This document shows, in pieces, positions 7,774-19,508 of a stretch of DNA of 64,000 nucleotides. The stretch is from Corallococcus coralloides DSM 2259 (lineage in GTDB: Bacteria > Myxococcota > Myxococcia > Myxococcales > Myxococcaceae). A program made the translations under genes and the position numbers. Position 1 is the stretch's first letter, and every line of letters starts with the position of its first letter. Under the pieces are notes generated by a model that saw only the letters and a program-made list of their open reading frames with translations, was not told where the DNA came from and did no database searches. The stretch lies in assembly GCF_000255295.1 (NCBI RefSeq), contig NC_017030.1:9770328-9834327 (forward strand), given 5' to 3'.

Positions 7774-8289
7774 ATGCGACTCGACAAGCTCACCCTGCTC
7801 CACCAACTGTCCGAGCGGCTCCAGCAGAGCGACCGGCTGGCCCACCGCGCGGAGGCCGATGCCCGCGAGGCCGCCCGCAGCCTCGCCACGGAGTCCGAGA
7901 AGAAGGAGGACGGCCGCGCCGCCATCGAGTACGGCAGCCTCGCCACCGGCCAGGCCCAGCGCGCCCGCCGGCTCCAAGAAGAGCTCCAGGCGCTCACCGC
8001 CTTCAGCCAGAAGGAGCTGCCCCGCTTTTCGCGCCAGGGGCCCGTGGGCCTGGGCGCCCTGGTGGACTGCAGCACCGAGGATGAGGACGGCTTCGCCGAG
8101 CGCACCTTCTTCGTGCTCCCCGCTGGCGCGGGCACCGAGCTCACCGGCCCCGGCGGCGACGGCTTCCTCTCCGTCATCACGCCCAGCTCCCCCGTGGGCC
8201 GCGCGCTCCTGGGCAAGAAGGCCGGCGACACCGTGGAGGTGACGCTCGCGGGCGAGGTGCGCGAGTGGACGGTGCTGGAGGTCGCCTGA
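7774..8289 (+). CDS. GreA/GreB-like transcription elongation factor family protein
   Basis: About 171 residues with the two-part architecture of Gre factors: an N-terminal antiparallel coiled coil (about 1-75, rich in Glu, Arg and Ala) and a C-terminal FKBP-like domain ending in 'ITPSSPVGRALLGKKAGDTVEVTLAGEVREWTVLEV'. That 'SPxGxALLGKKxGD' block is the diagnostic Gre C-terminal motif. The tip of the coiled coil carries acidic residues ('ESEKKEDG') that could reach the RNA polymerase secondary channel. It could be a GreA paralogue or Rnk-like regulator rather than housekeeping GreA. The ATG at 7774 starts the coiled coil. Confidence 0.8.
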   Translation: MRLDKLTLLHQLSERLQQSDRLAHRAEADAREAARSLATESEKKEDGRAAIEYGSLATGQAQRARRLQEELQALTAFSQKELPRFSRQGPVGLGALVDCSTEDEDGFAERTFFVLPAGAGTELTGPGGDGFLSVITPSSPVGRALLGKKAGDTVEVTLAGEVREWTVLEVA

Positions 8290-8308
8290 GCGGAAGCCGG
8301 CGCCGCGC

Positions 8309-10063
8309 CTACTCGCTCTGGGTGGGCCCCGGCGCCGCGTGCGCGACCAGCCACTCCTCGGGGATGTCTCCCCGGGGCAGCTCCAGGAGGAACGTGGCGC
8401 CCTCCCCCGGCGTGCTCACGGCGCTCACCGTGCCGCCGAACGCCTCGACAATCTGGCGCGTGATGTAGAGCCCCAGCCCCAGGCCGCCGTAGTGCCGGTC
8501 GCTCACCGCGCGCTCGAAGCGCTCGAAGATGCGCGACAGGTCGTCCGGCGCGATGCCGATGCCGTGGTCCTTCACGGTGAGCCGCGCCAGCGAGCCCCGC
8601 GCCTCCACGCTCACGATGACGGGATGGCCCGCGCCGTACTTGAGCGCGTTGGACACCAGGTTCGTCACCACCTGCTCCAGCCGCAGCCGGTCCCACCGGC
8701 CCACCACCGGCACCGGCGCCTCCAGGCCCAGCTCCGTGCCGGCCTGCGCCGCCGCGGCGGAGAAGCGGTAGAGGATTTCCGCGGCCACGCTCGCCAGGTC
8801 CAGCTCCTCCAGCTCCAGCCGCAGCCGGCCCGCGGTGATGCGCGACACGTCCAGCAGGTTGTCCACCAGGCCGGACAGCCGCCGCACCTGGCGCTGGACA
8901 ACATCCAGCGCGTCCGCGACGCGGTCGGTGGGCACGTCCTTGCCCTCGCGCGCCAGCACCACCACCTGCTTCTGCAAGAGCTGCACCTTGAGGCTCAGCG
9001 GCGTGAGCGGCGTCTTCAGCTCGTGGCTCGCGATGCCCAGGAACTCGTCGCGCTGGCGCACCGCTTCGCGCGCCTCGCGGTACAGCCGCGCGTTCTCCAG
9101 ATACAGCGCGGTGCGGTGGGCCAGCTCCGTGAGGAAGTGCTCCTCCTCCGGGCCAAAGGACCGCAGCACGTTGGAGCGCAGCACCATCAGCGCGCCCAGC
9201 ACGTTGCCGCGCGCGCCCAGCGGCACGCTCAGGCAGCCGTGCGGCCCCACCTCGCGCAACAGCCGCGCGTGCTCCGCGTCCCGCGCGATGGCCGCCACGT
9301 GCTCCTCGGACAGGAGGGGCAGACGCCCCACCGCTCCGGACGCGAACACCGCGGGCAGCCCGCCCGGCACGGAGGCGTCCAGCGGATAGCGCGTGAGCAG
9401 GTCGCGCAACAGCGCGTGCCTTCCTGAGTCCACGTGCAGGGACGCCGCCACGCGAAGGACCTCATCGCCCATGGAGCCCGGCGCGCGGAGGACGAGCAGG
9501 GCCCCCTCCCCCAGCGTGGGCACCAGCAATTGGAGCAGCGGCTCCAGCTGCGCCTCCGCGTCCACCGACGTGCCCAGGAGCGCCCCGGCCTCCGCCAGCA
9601 GGCGTGACGCATCCAGCATGGACGCCGGCACGGCCTCCACGGCGTGCGTGCGCAGGAGCGCAGCGGCCACCTGCCCGTCCGCGGCCCGCACCGGCATTGC
9701 GTTGCAGCGCAACACGGCGCGTGTTCCATCTGGACGGAGCACGTGCCACAGGGACGCGTCCACCGGCTCACCCGCCAGCGCTCGCGCCAGCGGTGAGTCC
9801 CCCGGCGGCAACAGTGTGCCGTCATCCCGCACCCATTCACACCCAGGCAGGCGGGCGTGCTCGATGTGGAGAGGAACCGGAATGCCGAAGTGCGCCGCGG
9901 CTTGTGAGTTGAAAACAGTCACACGGCCCGTGCATTCAACGAGCACCACACCTTCAGCGTCCATGACGCGCGTCGACAGGGGCGGGCCGTCCCCGTCCGT
10001 CACGCGGGCCTCCGAGGCTGGAGAGGTGATGCCGGACATGCCAAGGCTTTCCGCATGCATCAT
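8309..10063 (-). CDS. PAS-GAF sensor histidine kinase (soluble)
   Basis: 584 residues without transmembrane segments. A PAS-like domain (about 25-150) is followed by a GAF domain (about 175-325, 'GCLSVPLGARGNVLGALMVLRS'), the HisKA dimerisation box 'FLGIASHELKTPLTPLSLK' with phospho-accepting His347, and a HATPase domain with N box 'VTNLVSNALKYG', G1 'DHGIGIAPDD' and G2 'GGLGLGLYITRQI'. I use ATG 10063 because GGGAGGCGGAG lies upstream. No response regulator gene is adjacent, so it probably signals to a distant partner. The gene diverges from the hybrid kinase at 10270, and the two may be functionally linked (inference). Confidence 0.92.
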   Translation of the reverse strand: MMHAESLGMSGITSPASEARVTDGDGPPLSTRVMDAEGVVLVECTGRVTVFNSQAAAHFGIPVPLHIEHARLPGCEWVRDDGTLLPPGDSPLARALAGEPVDASLWHVLRPDGTRAVLRCNAMPVRAADGQVAAALLRTHAVEAVPASMLDASRLLAEAGALLGTSVDAEAQLEPLLQLLVPTLGEGALLVLRAPGSMGDEVLRVAASLHVDSGRHALLRDLLTRYPLDASVPGGLPAVFASGAVGRLPLLSEEHVAAIARDAEHARLLREVGPHGCLSVPLGARGNVLGALMVLRSNVLRSFGPEEEHFLTELAHRTALYLENARLYREAREAVRQRDEFLGIASHELKTPLTPLSLKVQLLQKQVVVLAREGKDVPTDRVADALDVVQRQVRRLSGLVDNLLDVSRITAGRLRLELEELDLASVAAEILYRFSAAAAQAGTELGLEAPVPVVGRWDRLRLEQVVTNLVSNALKYGAGHPVIVSVEARGSLARLTVKDHGIGIAPDDLSRIFERFERAVSDRHYGGLGLGLYITRQIVEAFGGTVSAVSTPGEGATFLLELPRGDIPEEWLVAHAAPGPTQSE

Positions 10064-10269
10064 GGTGTCATCTCCGCCTCCCGGGAAGAAAGGAAGACAG
10101 GACCCGCAGCCCACTCCATCCTCAAGGACAGGGAATGCTTCCCATCCTCACGCTCTTCCCGCGGGCCCCCTTGCCTGCATGACGGCGATCCTCAATCGTT
10201 CGACTGTCTACGTCCGCGCCGTGCACGTTCCGTCCGCACGGCCAAGTTCTTCCACCGCGAGTCCTCCGC

Positions 10270-13116
<2,847 letters not shown>

Positions 13117-13143
13117 CACCGCGGACCGCCGTTCGTGTCCCTC

Positions 13144-13182
13144 CATCGGTCATCGGGAGGAGGGTCCTCCCGCTGACCGATG
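13144..13182 (+). terminator. Long hairpin after hybrid kinase gene, possible terminator
   Basis: Two nested perfect stems: CATCGGTCA (13144-13152) with TGACCGATG (13174-13182), and inside it GGGAGGA (13155-13161) with TCCTCCC (13165-13171) around a 3-nt loop. No T tract follows, so it may terminate weakly, stabilise the upstream transcript, or act otherwise. Confidence 0.5.
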
Positions 13183-13250
13183 CGCCCGCGTGACGGGTCT
13201 GCGAGCGTGTGCTCGTCCGCTCGCACCCCTTGGGGGAAGGTCCGTCGCGC

Positions 13251-14762
13251 ATGAACCGCACCAAACTGTTGCTGACCCTCGCTGGCCTGCTGTTCGTGGG
13301 CGCGCTCGCGCTCGACGCGCGCTCGTTCTTCGCGAAGACCTCGTCGCACCCGCCGGTCGTCTCCGAGGAGCGGCTCCCCAACGGGCACCTGCACCGGCTC
13401 CCGGCCACGGCCACCCCCACCGTGGACCAGACCCACACCGTCATCCAGCCGGGCGAAGCCCCCATCAACGGGGTGCTGCCCGTCGTCCTGGGCCAGCCCG
13501 CGTCCGGCAAGGCCGGTCCGGTGGAGCTCACGGGCAAGCTGTCCGGCGCGTACGTGAAGGCGGGTCCGGGTGAGGCCTTCGCCGTGTTCGAGCTGTCCGC
13601 GCGCATGCCGGAGAAGGTCCAGCGCGTGCCGGTGAACCTGGCGCTGGTGGTGGACCGCTCCGGCTCCATGGATGGCTCCAAGCTGACGGACGCGAAGCGC
13701 GCCGCGCAGGAGCTGGTGCGGCAGCTGCGCGACGGGGACCGGCTGGCGCTGGTGCACTACGGCTCCGACGTGAAGGTGGTGCCCAGCGTGGAGATCAACA
13801 ACACCACGCGCCGCGAGCTGTTGAGCACCATCGACGCCATCCAGGTGAACGGCGGCACGAACATGAGCGGCGGGCTGGTGGCGGGCGCGGAGGCGGTGCG
13901 TGCGTACGCGAAGCAGTACCGGGTGACGCGCACCATCCTGCTGAGCGACGGCGAGCCCACCGAGGGCGTGACGTCCAACGCGGGCCTCTTCTCCGAGGTG
14001 GGCAGGCTGCGCGAGACGGGCATCACCGTGAGCGCGCTGGGCGTGGGCAGCGGCTTCAACGACACGCTGATGCGCGGCATGGCCGAGCGCGGCGGCGGCT
14101 TCTCCGGCTTCGTCAGCGACTCCTCGGAGCTGGCCGCCATCTTCACCCGTGAGCTGGAGCAGGCCGCCAGCACCGTCGCGCGCAACGTGAGCATGACGCT
14201 GACCCTGCCGCCCGGCGTGAGCGGCGTGGAGGTGATGGGCCTGCCGTCCACCCGCGAGGGCAACGCCGTGCGCATCCCCCTCTACGATTTGACGGGCGGC
14301 CAGTCCGCGCGCGTGGTGGTGAAGCTGACGCTGGACGCTCCCGCGAACGCGGCGGAGATGAACGTGCTGGACGCCGCGGTGTCGTACGTGGACGTGGCGG
14401 CGGACCTGCCGTCGCAGGTGACGCTGGCGCTGGGCGCGAAGGTGACGAACGACGTGCAGGTGGTGCACGCGAACCTGGACCGCGACGTGCGCGTCCATGC
14501 CATCCGCGCGTTGGGTACCCAGCAGCTCCAGGCGGCCGCGGAGCAGATGCAGAGCGGCAACCGCGAGAGCGCGCTCAGCTTCCTGACCAACGCGCGTAAA
14601 CTGTTCGGCGCTTCGGCGTCCGCGCTCTCGGGGGAGCTTGCGGACCTGGACAGGACCCAGGCAGCCTATGGCACTGCCCAGAGTGACTCCGAGGTCCGCG
14701 AAGAGGCCCTCAAGCTCAAGAAGAAGTCGATGAAGAACTTCGGGCAGAACAACAGCTACTAG
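13251..14762 (+). CDS. VWA domain-containing protein with N-terminal membrane anchor
   Basis: 503 residues. An N-terminal hydrophobic segment (about 5-22) is a signal anchor or signal peptide. The von Willebrand factor A domain spans about 125-300 with the metal-binding MIDAS motif 'VVDRSGSMDGSKL', the threonine site 'GGTNMSGGL' and the acidic site 'LLSDGEPTEG'. The rest has beta-rich and helical segments of unknown role. The layout resembles bacterial 'vWFA domain' envelope proteins that bind divalent metal and protein ligands. I start it at ATG 13251, preceded by GGGGGAAGG. The gene at 14792 follows closely on the same strand. Confidence 0.88.
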   Translation: MNRTKLLLTLAGLLFVGALALDARSFFAKTSSHPPVVSEERLPNGHLHRLPATATPTVDQTHTVIQPGEAPINGVLPVVLGQPASGKAGPVELTGKLSGAYVKAGPGEAFAVFELSARMPEKVQRVPVNLALVVDRSGSMDGSKLTDAKRAAQELVRQLRDGDRLALVHYGSDVKVVPSVEINNTTRRELLSTIDAIQVNGGTNMSGGLVAGAEAVRAYAKQYRVTRTILLSDGEPTEGVTSNAGLFSEVGRLRETGITVSALGVGSGFNDTLMRGMAERGGGFSGFVSDSSELAAIFTRELEQAASTVARNVSMTLTLPPGVSGVEVMGLPSTREGNAVRIPLYDLTGGQSARVVVKLTLDAPANAAEMNVLDAAVSYVDVAADLPSQVTLALGAKVTNDVQVVHANLDRDVRVHAIRALGTQQLQAAAEQMQSGNRESALSFLTNARKLFGASASALSGELADLDRTQAAYGTAQSDSEVREEALKLKKKSMKNFGQNNSY

Positions 14763-14791
14763 TCCCCCCGCGGTCCGGAGCCCGGTGCGCC

Positions 14792-15898
14792 ATGTCGCTC
14801 TCCATCCAACTCATCCGGCGGGAGGACTTCGAGTCGCGCTGCCTGTACGCGCTCGTGGGCGCCGGGGCCATGGCGATGGTGGCCGGCGTGGCGCGGCAGG
14901 TGCTGCACGTGCCGGTGGAGCCGGGCTACTTCGCGCTGATGGCGGCGGCCCTCACCGCGGTGAAGCCGAAGGCGGCGGAGAACCTCCTGGTGCGCGCGGG
15001 CATGGTGCTGCTGCCCGCCCTGCCCTATGTGCTGGGGCTCGGGTCGCCCTGGACACATGCGGTCGCGGGCGCCATCGCCGCGGGGCTCCTGGCGTGGCGG
15101 GGCAACGGGCGCGACAGCGTGGGCACGCCGCTCCAGGTCGCGCTGTGCGCCGGGGCCGCGGCCGTCACCACCGCGCTGGGCCTGTACGTGCACCAGGTGC
15201 TCGACGCGCGCTTCCTCCCGGCGTGGGGCTACTTCCCGCTGATGGTGGACTACGCCGTGGTGGCGCTGTTCTGGAGCATCAGCACGCTGCCGGCGAACCT
15301 GGCCATGGACCTGGACGCGGTGGCCACCCGGGGCATGCGCCTGGAGGCCACGCTCTCCGGTGAGGTGCGCGGCCTGGTGGCCCGGGCGCTCACCCTCTAC
15401 CGCCAGTGCCAGGAGGAAGCGCGCAAGCTGGCCAGCGGCCCGGGGCTGGAGAAGCTCCAGGCCGTGCTCGGCAAGCTGGCCCGGGACGCCTTCACCCTGG
15501 CCGAATCCCACACGCAGCTGGAAGCGCAGCTGTCCTCCGCGTCCCAGGGGAGCGTGGACTCGCAGGTGCAGGAGTTGAAGAAGCGCGCCCAGGACGCGCA
15601 GGACGGCGTGGCCCGCCGCCAGTTGGAGCGCGCCGCCGCGTCGCTGGGTGAGGAGCTCAACCACCTGGATGCGCTGTCGCGCCGCCAGGAGCGCCTCTTC
15701 GCGCAGCTGCACGCACAGGTGGCGCTGCTGGAGCGGGCCCGCGTGTGCTTCATCGGCGCCCGCGCCGCGTCCCCCCTGGGTGGTGGCGGCGGCGACCAGG
15801 TCCAGGCGCTGGCGGACAAGCTCTCCGCGTTGGACCTGGAGTCCTCCGGCCCGGAGGGAGCGGCGCAGGCCGCGCGGGCTCCCGCGGTCCGCTCCTGA
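14792..15898 (+). CDS. Hypothetical membrane protein with long coiled coil
   Basis: 368 residues, no recognised family. The N-terminal half has about five to six hydrophobic segments between residues 18 and 165 (for example 'ALVGAGAMAMVAGVA' and 'LQVALCAGAAAVTTALGLYV'). The second half (about 170-325) is a long charged helical region rich in Glu, Gln, Arg and Leu heptads, then a Gly-rich linker and an acidic/Ala tail. Such a plan fits a membrane-anchored scaffold facing the cytoplasm. The gene begins 30 bp after the VWA gene and could be co-transcribed. No function is claimed. Confidence 0.7.
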   Translation: MSLSIQLIRREDFESRCLYALVGAGAMAMVAGVARQVLHVPVEPGYFALMAAALTAVKPKAAENLLVRAGMVLLPALPYVLGLGSPWTHAVAGAIAAGLLAWRGNGRDSVGTPLQVALCAGAAAVTTALGLYVHQVLDARFLPAWGYFPLMVDYAVVALFWSISTLPANLAMDLDAVATRGMRLEATLSGEVRGLVARALTLYRQCQEEARKLASGPGLEKLQAVLGKLARDAFTLAESHTQLEAQLSSASQGSVDSQVQELKKRAQDAQDGVARRQLERAAASLGEELNHLDALSRRQERLFAQLHAQVALLERARVCFIGARAASPLGGGGGDQVQALADKLSALDLESSGPEGAAQAARAPAVRS

Positions 15899-15908
15899 GG
15901 GCCGCGCC

Positions 15909-16247
15909 CTACTTCGCCGACGCGCGCGTGGAGGCGCGGGTGCGCTTGCGCGCCGGAGCCGCGGCCTTCTTCGCGGTGACGCGGGGCGTGTGCAGCTCGC
16001 TGGCGATGCGCTGCTCAATCTCCTCGCGCGTGCGGCGGCTGACCTCCAGCGCGGCGTTGATGCGCTCGCGCACGATGTCCGCCTGAGCCTCCGCGGCGGC
16101 GCGGTACTCCGCGATGTCCCGGCGCAGCTCCAGGCGGCCCTCGCTGGGGGCGCCTCTCGCCGTCTTCCGGGTGGCCGTCTTCCGCCGCGCGGGGCGTTCC
16201 CCCGCCTGGGTCCCACTGCCCTGTTGTCCCTGTGCCTTGCGCGCCAT
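15909..16247 (-). CDS. Small basic helical protein with Lys/Ala-rich tails
   Basis: 112 residues. Both ends are rich in Lys, Arg, Ala and Thr ('ARRKTATRKTARG' near the start, 'KKAAAPARKRTRASTRASAK' at the end) and flank a central helix (about 38-85, 'LELRRDIAEYRAAAEAQADIVRERINAALEVSRRTREEIEQRI'-like heptads). The tails resemble histone H1-like bacterial proteins and PHA-granule phasin-type tails, so nucleic-acid binding is possible but unproven. The start at 16247 has GAGGGGGC upstream. Convergent with the membrane coiled-coil gene. Confidence 0.6.
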   Translation of the reverse strand: MARKAQGQQGSGTQAGERPARRKTATRKTARGAPSEGRLELRRDIAEYRAAAEAQADIVRERINAALEVSRRTREEIEQRIASELHTPRVTAKKAAAPARKRTRASTRASAK

Positions 16248-16563
16248 CTGTCTGCCCCCTCGCGCGATCGCCCGCGCCTGTGGGCGGAAAGGTGGGGTGT
16301 GGACTTCCCGCACGGAAGCCCGACCCCGGGTCGGATGTGGGGCGGGCAGCCAGACAATGTGCGGGCGCGGCAACAGAGGAGCTTCTCAATGCATCCAGGA
16401 AGGCGCTAAGAGAGCGCTCACCGTTCCTGGGCCAAGGGGCCTCTTGACTGATAGCTCAGGAACCACCGCATCACCCCAAGGGCCGGGATGCGAGCAAGCC
16501 TTCGAGCCCCGCGCACCCCGGCAGCCCGGGACCCGCGGCGGAGCGGATAGTGAGGGAATCCCC

Positions 16564-17358
16564 GTGGCGGTCTCTTTCCTGAACCGGAAGCACAACCTGG
16601 ACCGGATGTCGCTGCGCGACCTGGTCTACTCGTTCTTCACCTATTACGCCGTCGTTGCCTACATCCTCATCGGCATCACCTGCATCGTGCTGTCGGTGAA
16701 GTGGTTCGAGGCGCCGGTGCGCATGGGCGCGGCGGTGCTGCTGGCCACGGTGGCGTACCCGTTCGGCTGGTACCTCATCCACCGGTACATCCTGCACGGG
16801 CGCTTCCTCTACAAGTCCGCGGCGACGGCGGTGACGTGGAAGCGCATCCACTTCGACCACCACCAGGACCCGCACGACCTGCGCGTGCTCTTCGGCGCGC
16901 TGCACACCACGCTGCCCACCATCGCGCTGGTGCTCACGCCCATCGGCTACCTCATCGGCGGCCGGTCCGGCGCGGCGGCGGCGCTGGGCTGGGGCATGGT
17001 GACCACGTGCTTCTACGAGTTCTGCCACTGCATCCAGCACCTCAACTACGCCCCGCAGCAGAAGTGGCTGAAGGACATCAAGCGCCTGCACATGTCCCAC
17101 CACTTCCACAACGAGCAGGGCAACTACGGCATCACCAACTACTTCTGGGACCGCGTGTTCGGCACGCTGTACGAGAAGGCCTCCGACAAGCCCAAGAGCC
17201 CCACCGTCTTCAACCTGGGCTACACGGCGGAAGAGGCGCAGAAGTACCCCTGGGTGGACAAGCTCTCCGGCGGCACCCGTGGCGACGGTCACCCGCGCCG
17301 CTTCTGGGGCGCTGAAGGGCTGAGCTCGCCGGAAGCCTCCAGCGAACAGCAGTCCTGA
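16564..17358 (+). CDS. Fatty acid hydroxylase / sterol desaturase superfamily protein
   Basis: About 264 residues with four hydrophobic segments and the full set of di-iron histidine boxes: 'HRYILHG', 'HFDHHQDPHD', 'HCIQHLNY' and 'HMSHHFHNEQGNYGI'. These boxes coordinate the non-haem iron of membrane-bound hydroxylases and desaturases such as fatty acid 2-hydroxylase and carotenoid hydroxylase. Substrate is unknown; lipids are likely in a myxobacterium. I start it at GTG 16564 just after GAGGG. A longer open frame runs far upstream but lacks a plausible start and has different composition. A clear terminator follows at 17382-17414. Confidence 0.88.
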   Translation: MAVSFLNRKHNLDRMSLRDLVYSFFTYYAVVAYILIGITCIVLSVKWFEAPVRMGAAVLLATVAYPFGWYLIHRYILHGRFLYKSAATAVTWKRIHFDHHQDPHDLRVLFGALHTTLPTIALVLTPIGYLIGGRSGAAAALGWGMVTTCFYEFCHCIQHLNYAPQQKWLKDIKRLHMSHHFHNEQGNYGITNYFWDRVFGTLYEKASDKPKSPTVFNLGYTAEEAQKYPWVDKLSGGTRGDGHPRRFWGAEGLSSPEASSEQQS

Positions 17359-17381
17359 GTGCCAGCTCCCGCTTCACCCCG

Positions 17382-17420
17382 GACCTCCCCGCGCGCTTCG
17401 TCGCCGGGGAGGTCTTCGTT
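17382..17420 (+). terminator. Intrinsic terminator after fatty acid hydroxylase gene
   Basis: GACCTCCCCG (17382-17391) and CGGGGAGGTC (17405-17414) form a perfect 10-bp G/C-rich stem with a 13-nt loop. It is followed by TTCGTTT on the plus strand, as expected for rho-independent termination of the upstream gene. Confidence 0.75.
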
Positions 17421-17430
17421 TGGGCGCACG

Positions 17431-18369
17431 TCACGCGGAGAGCGGCTGGGCCACGTCCTGCTGCTGCTCCTCGCGAAAGCGCCGGGCGGACAGGGGCGGC
17501 AGGGGGTGCACGCGCGCCACGAGGCACGCCGCGCTGCCACCGGCCAGGTGGAACTGATCCAACCTCACGCTGACGGGCCGGCGCCCCAGGCCGCGCAGCA
17601 CCGCCTCCACTCGGGGGACGCGCGCCCCGACGATGACGGTGTTTCCCACCTCCACCAGATTGAGCCCGAACGCGAGCGCGTCCTCGCGCGCGACGGGAAT
17701 CACCTGCTGGATGCCCTCCGTGCGCTCCAGCATGCGCAGCGACTCCGGCGTGAAGGCCTCCAGACACACCAGCGCGGTGCCATCGGACAGGACGGTGAGC
17801 GCGGTGTCCAGGTGGTAGAGGTACGGGTCGCACAGCTCCAGCGGCGTGACGGGCGCGGCGAGGAAGGCCTCCAGCACGCCCGCGGCGCGCTGCGTGGAGC
17901 GCATGCCCCAGCCCAAAAGCGCGCCCCGGCCCGCGGGCAGCATGGCCACGTCGCCCCCTTCGATGTGCACGCGCGGCGGCTCGATGACGTCGAAGCCGCG
18001 CGCGGCCAGCCACCGGGAGCGCGCGAGTTGTTCACTGCGGCGCTGTCCGTGGCGCATGGTGGCGAGCAGGGCGCGCAGCTCGCCTTCCTGGGAGACGAGC
18101 ACCGCGTTGTCCTTGGCGAACACGGAGTCGAACGCGCCGTGGACGAAGGGCAGCTCGAAGAAGCTCGCGCCTGCTTCACGCACGGCACGCAGGAACTCGC
18201 GGTGCTGCGTGCACGCACGCCGCCACGCGACAGCCCCGGGCTTCATATGAGGGTTGATGTTCCATGCGACCTGATACGCGCAGTCGCGGGAGCGGACATG
18301 GTCCTTTTCGCAACGCACCTGACTGACAGCGAAGGTGGCGGGAGCGATGTGGCCGGTGTGCAAGGTCAT
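17431..18369 (-). CDS. Amidinotransferase / dimethylargininase-like protein
   Basis: About 312 residues of the guanidino-group modifying fold (arginine deiminase, DDAH, amidinotransferase). Visible landmarks are 'NINPHM' near the N-terminus, 'FVHGAFDSVFAKDNAVL', the substrate-binding 'HIEGGDV', catalytic His in 'DPYLYHLDTALTVL' and the likely nucleophilic Cys in 'AGGSAACLVARV'. Hydrolysis of dimethylarginine to citrulline or arginine deimination are the likeliest reactions. The start is uncertain: ATG 18369 or 18375 include the conserved N-terminus, but no good ribosome-binding site is visible and a perfect hairpin sits directly upstream. Confidence 0.78.
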   Translation of the reverse strand: MTLHTGHIAPATFAVSQVRCEKDHVRSRDCAYQVAWNINPHMKPGAVAWRRACTQHREFLRAVREAGASFFELPFVHGAFDSVFAKDNAVLVSQEGELRALLATMRHGQRRSEQLARSRWLAARGFDVIEPPRVHIEGGDVAMLPAGRGALLGWGMRSTQRAAGVLEAFLAAPVTPLELCDPYLYHLDTALTVLSDGTALVCLEAFTPESLRMLERTEGIQQVIPVAREDALAFGLNLVEVGNTVIVGARVPRVEAVLRGLGRRPVSVRLDQFHLAGGSAACLVARVHPLPPLSARRFREEQQQDVAQPLSA

Positions 18370-18382
18370 CCCCATACATGTG

Positions 18383-18408
18383 ACCGGAAGGCACTCCCGC
18401 CTTCCGGT
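18383..18408. promoter_or_regulatory. Perfect inverted repeat in divergent intergenic region
   Basis: ACCGGAAGG (18383-18391) and CCTTCCGGT (18400-18408) form a 9-bp perfect inverted repeat with an 8-nt spacer. It lies in the roughly 60-bp gap between the divergent amidinotransferase and redox-enzyme genes, just before the proposed start of the former. It could be an operator for both genes or a hairpin in the leader that affects translation; the sequence alone does not decide. Confidence 0.45.
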
Positions 18409-18430
18409 ATGTGTAGAGAGGGTGCGCACC

Positions 18431-19348
18431 ATGAGCGGGCTTGGCGAGGTGGCTGGGGAAGCGGGGACGGAGGACGCACGCCTGTCCGAACGGCTTCACC
18501 GGACCCTCTTGCGCTTCAACCATGCGCGACTGGCTCCGGGGTTTCCCACCGAGGGCTGGCGGGCAGCCGTGCAGGAAGAGACGCAGTTGCGCCTGCTCGA
18601 AGGCGAATACGTGGAGGCGGAGCGGCGGCGCATCGCGGCCTGGGCCGCGGAAGCACCGGAGGACGCGGACGGGTTCATCGCGTGGTTCGAGGATTTGAAG
18701 GAGTCCGGTCCCGGACAGCATGATCCGCTGTTCCCGTGGCTCGCCACGCAGGCCACGCGTGAGCAGATGGACTGGTTCCTCACGCAGGAGGTCGCGGGCG
18801 AGGCGGGCTTCGACGACCTGGTGGCGCTGACGCAGCTGCAGCTGCCCACGCGAGCGAAGCTGGAGCTGGCGCGCAACTACTGGGATGAGATGGGCCGCGG
18901 GCGCGAGGACGCGATGCACGGACCGATGCTCGCGGAGATGGCCCAGAAGCTGGGGTTGAAGCCCACGGACGAGGACACGGTGTGGGAAGCGCACGCGCTG
19001 GCGAACCTGCTCTGCGCGTTCGCGTTCAACCGCCGCTACACGTACCACGCGGTGGGCGCGCTGGGCATCGTGGAGGAGACGGCGCCGGGCCGCACCGCGT
19101 GCGTCAACGAGGGCCTCAAGCGTCTGGGGTTCGACATGCGCGTGCGGCGCTATTACGCCCTGCACTCCACGCTGGACGTGAAGCACTCCGAGACCTGGAA
19201 CAAGGAGGTGCTGCGTCCGCTGGTGGAGGCGAACCCCGCGTGCGCGCGGCCCCTGGCGGAAGGAGCGCTCTTGCGACTGACGGCGGGCGCGCGGTGTTTC
19301 GAGCGCTACCGCCATGAGCTGGGCCTGGACCTGAAGTCGCTCAGCTGA
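18431..19348 (+). CDS. Iron-containing redox enzyme family protein (haem oxygenase-like fold)
   Basis: 305 residues, mostly helical. The pattern 'EMGRGREDAMHGPM', 'YHAVGALGIVEETAPGR' and 'YYALHSTLDVKHSETWNKEVLRPLVE' spaces Glu and His residues as in the haem-oxygenase-like di-iron oxidase superfamily (PF14518-type 'iron-containing redox enzyme'). In that family such residues ligate two irons that activate oxygen. The reaction here is unknown. Start ATG 18431 follows GAGAGGG. The gene is divergent from the amidinotransferase, so both may act on a shared guanidino or amino-acid-derived substrate; this is speculation from context. Confidence 0.78.
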   Translation: MSGLGEVAGEAGTEDARLSERLHRTLLRFNHARLAPGFPTEGWRAAVQEETQLRLLEGEYVEAERRRIAAWAAEAPEDADGFIAWFEDLKESGPGQHDPLFPWLATQATREQMDWFLTQEVAGEAGFDDLVALTQLQLPTRAKLELARNYWDEMGRGREDAMHGPMLAEMAQKLGLKPTDEDTVWEAHALANLLCAFAFNRRYTYHAVGALGIVEETAPGRTACVNEGLKRLGFDMRVRRYYALHSTLDVKHSETWNKEVLRPLVEANPACARPLAEGALLRLTAGARCFERYRHELGLDLKSLS

Positions 19349-19508
19349 AGCAGCGGAGCCTGGCCGTCCTTCCCCCCGGGACCTTGCGCGTGTGCGCTGG
19401 GCTCGGGGGTGCGTTTCCCGAAGGACGGTCCGCCCGGGGCCGGGGATGCGCCGGAGCCAGGGCGGGCGCCAGCTTGGGGCGTTTCCGAAGGCCGAGCTGG
19501 AGGTCCCG

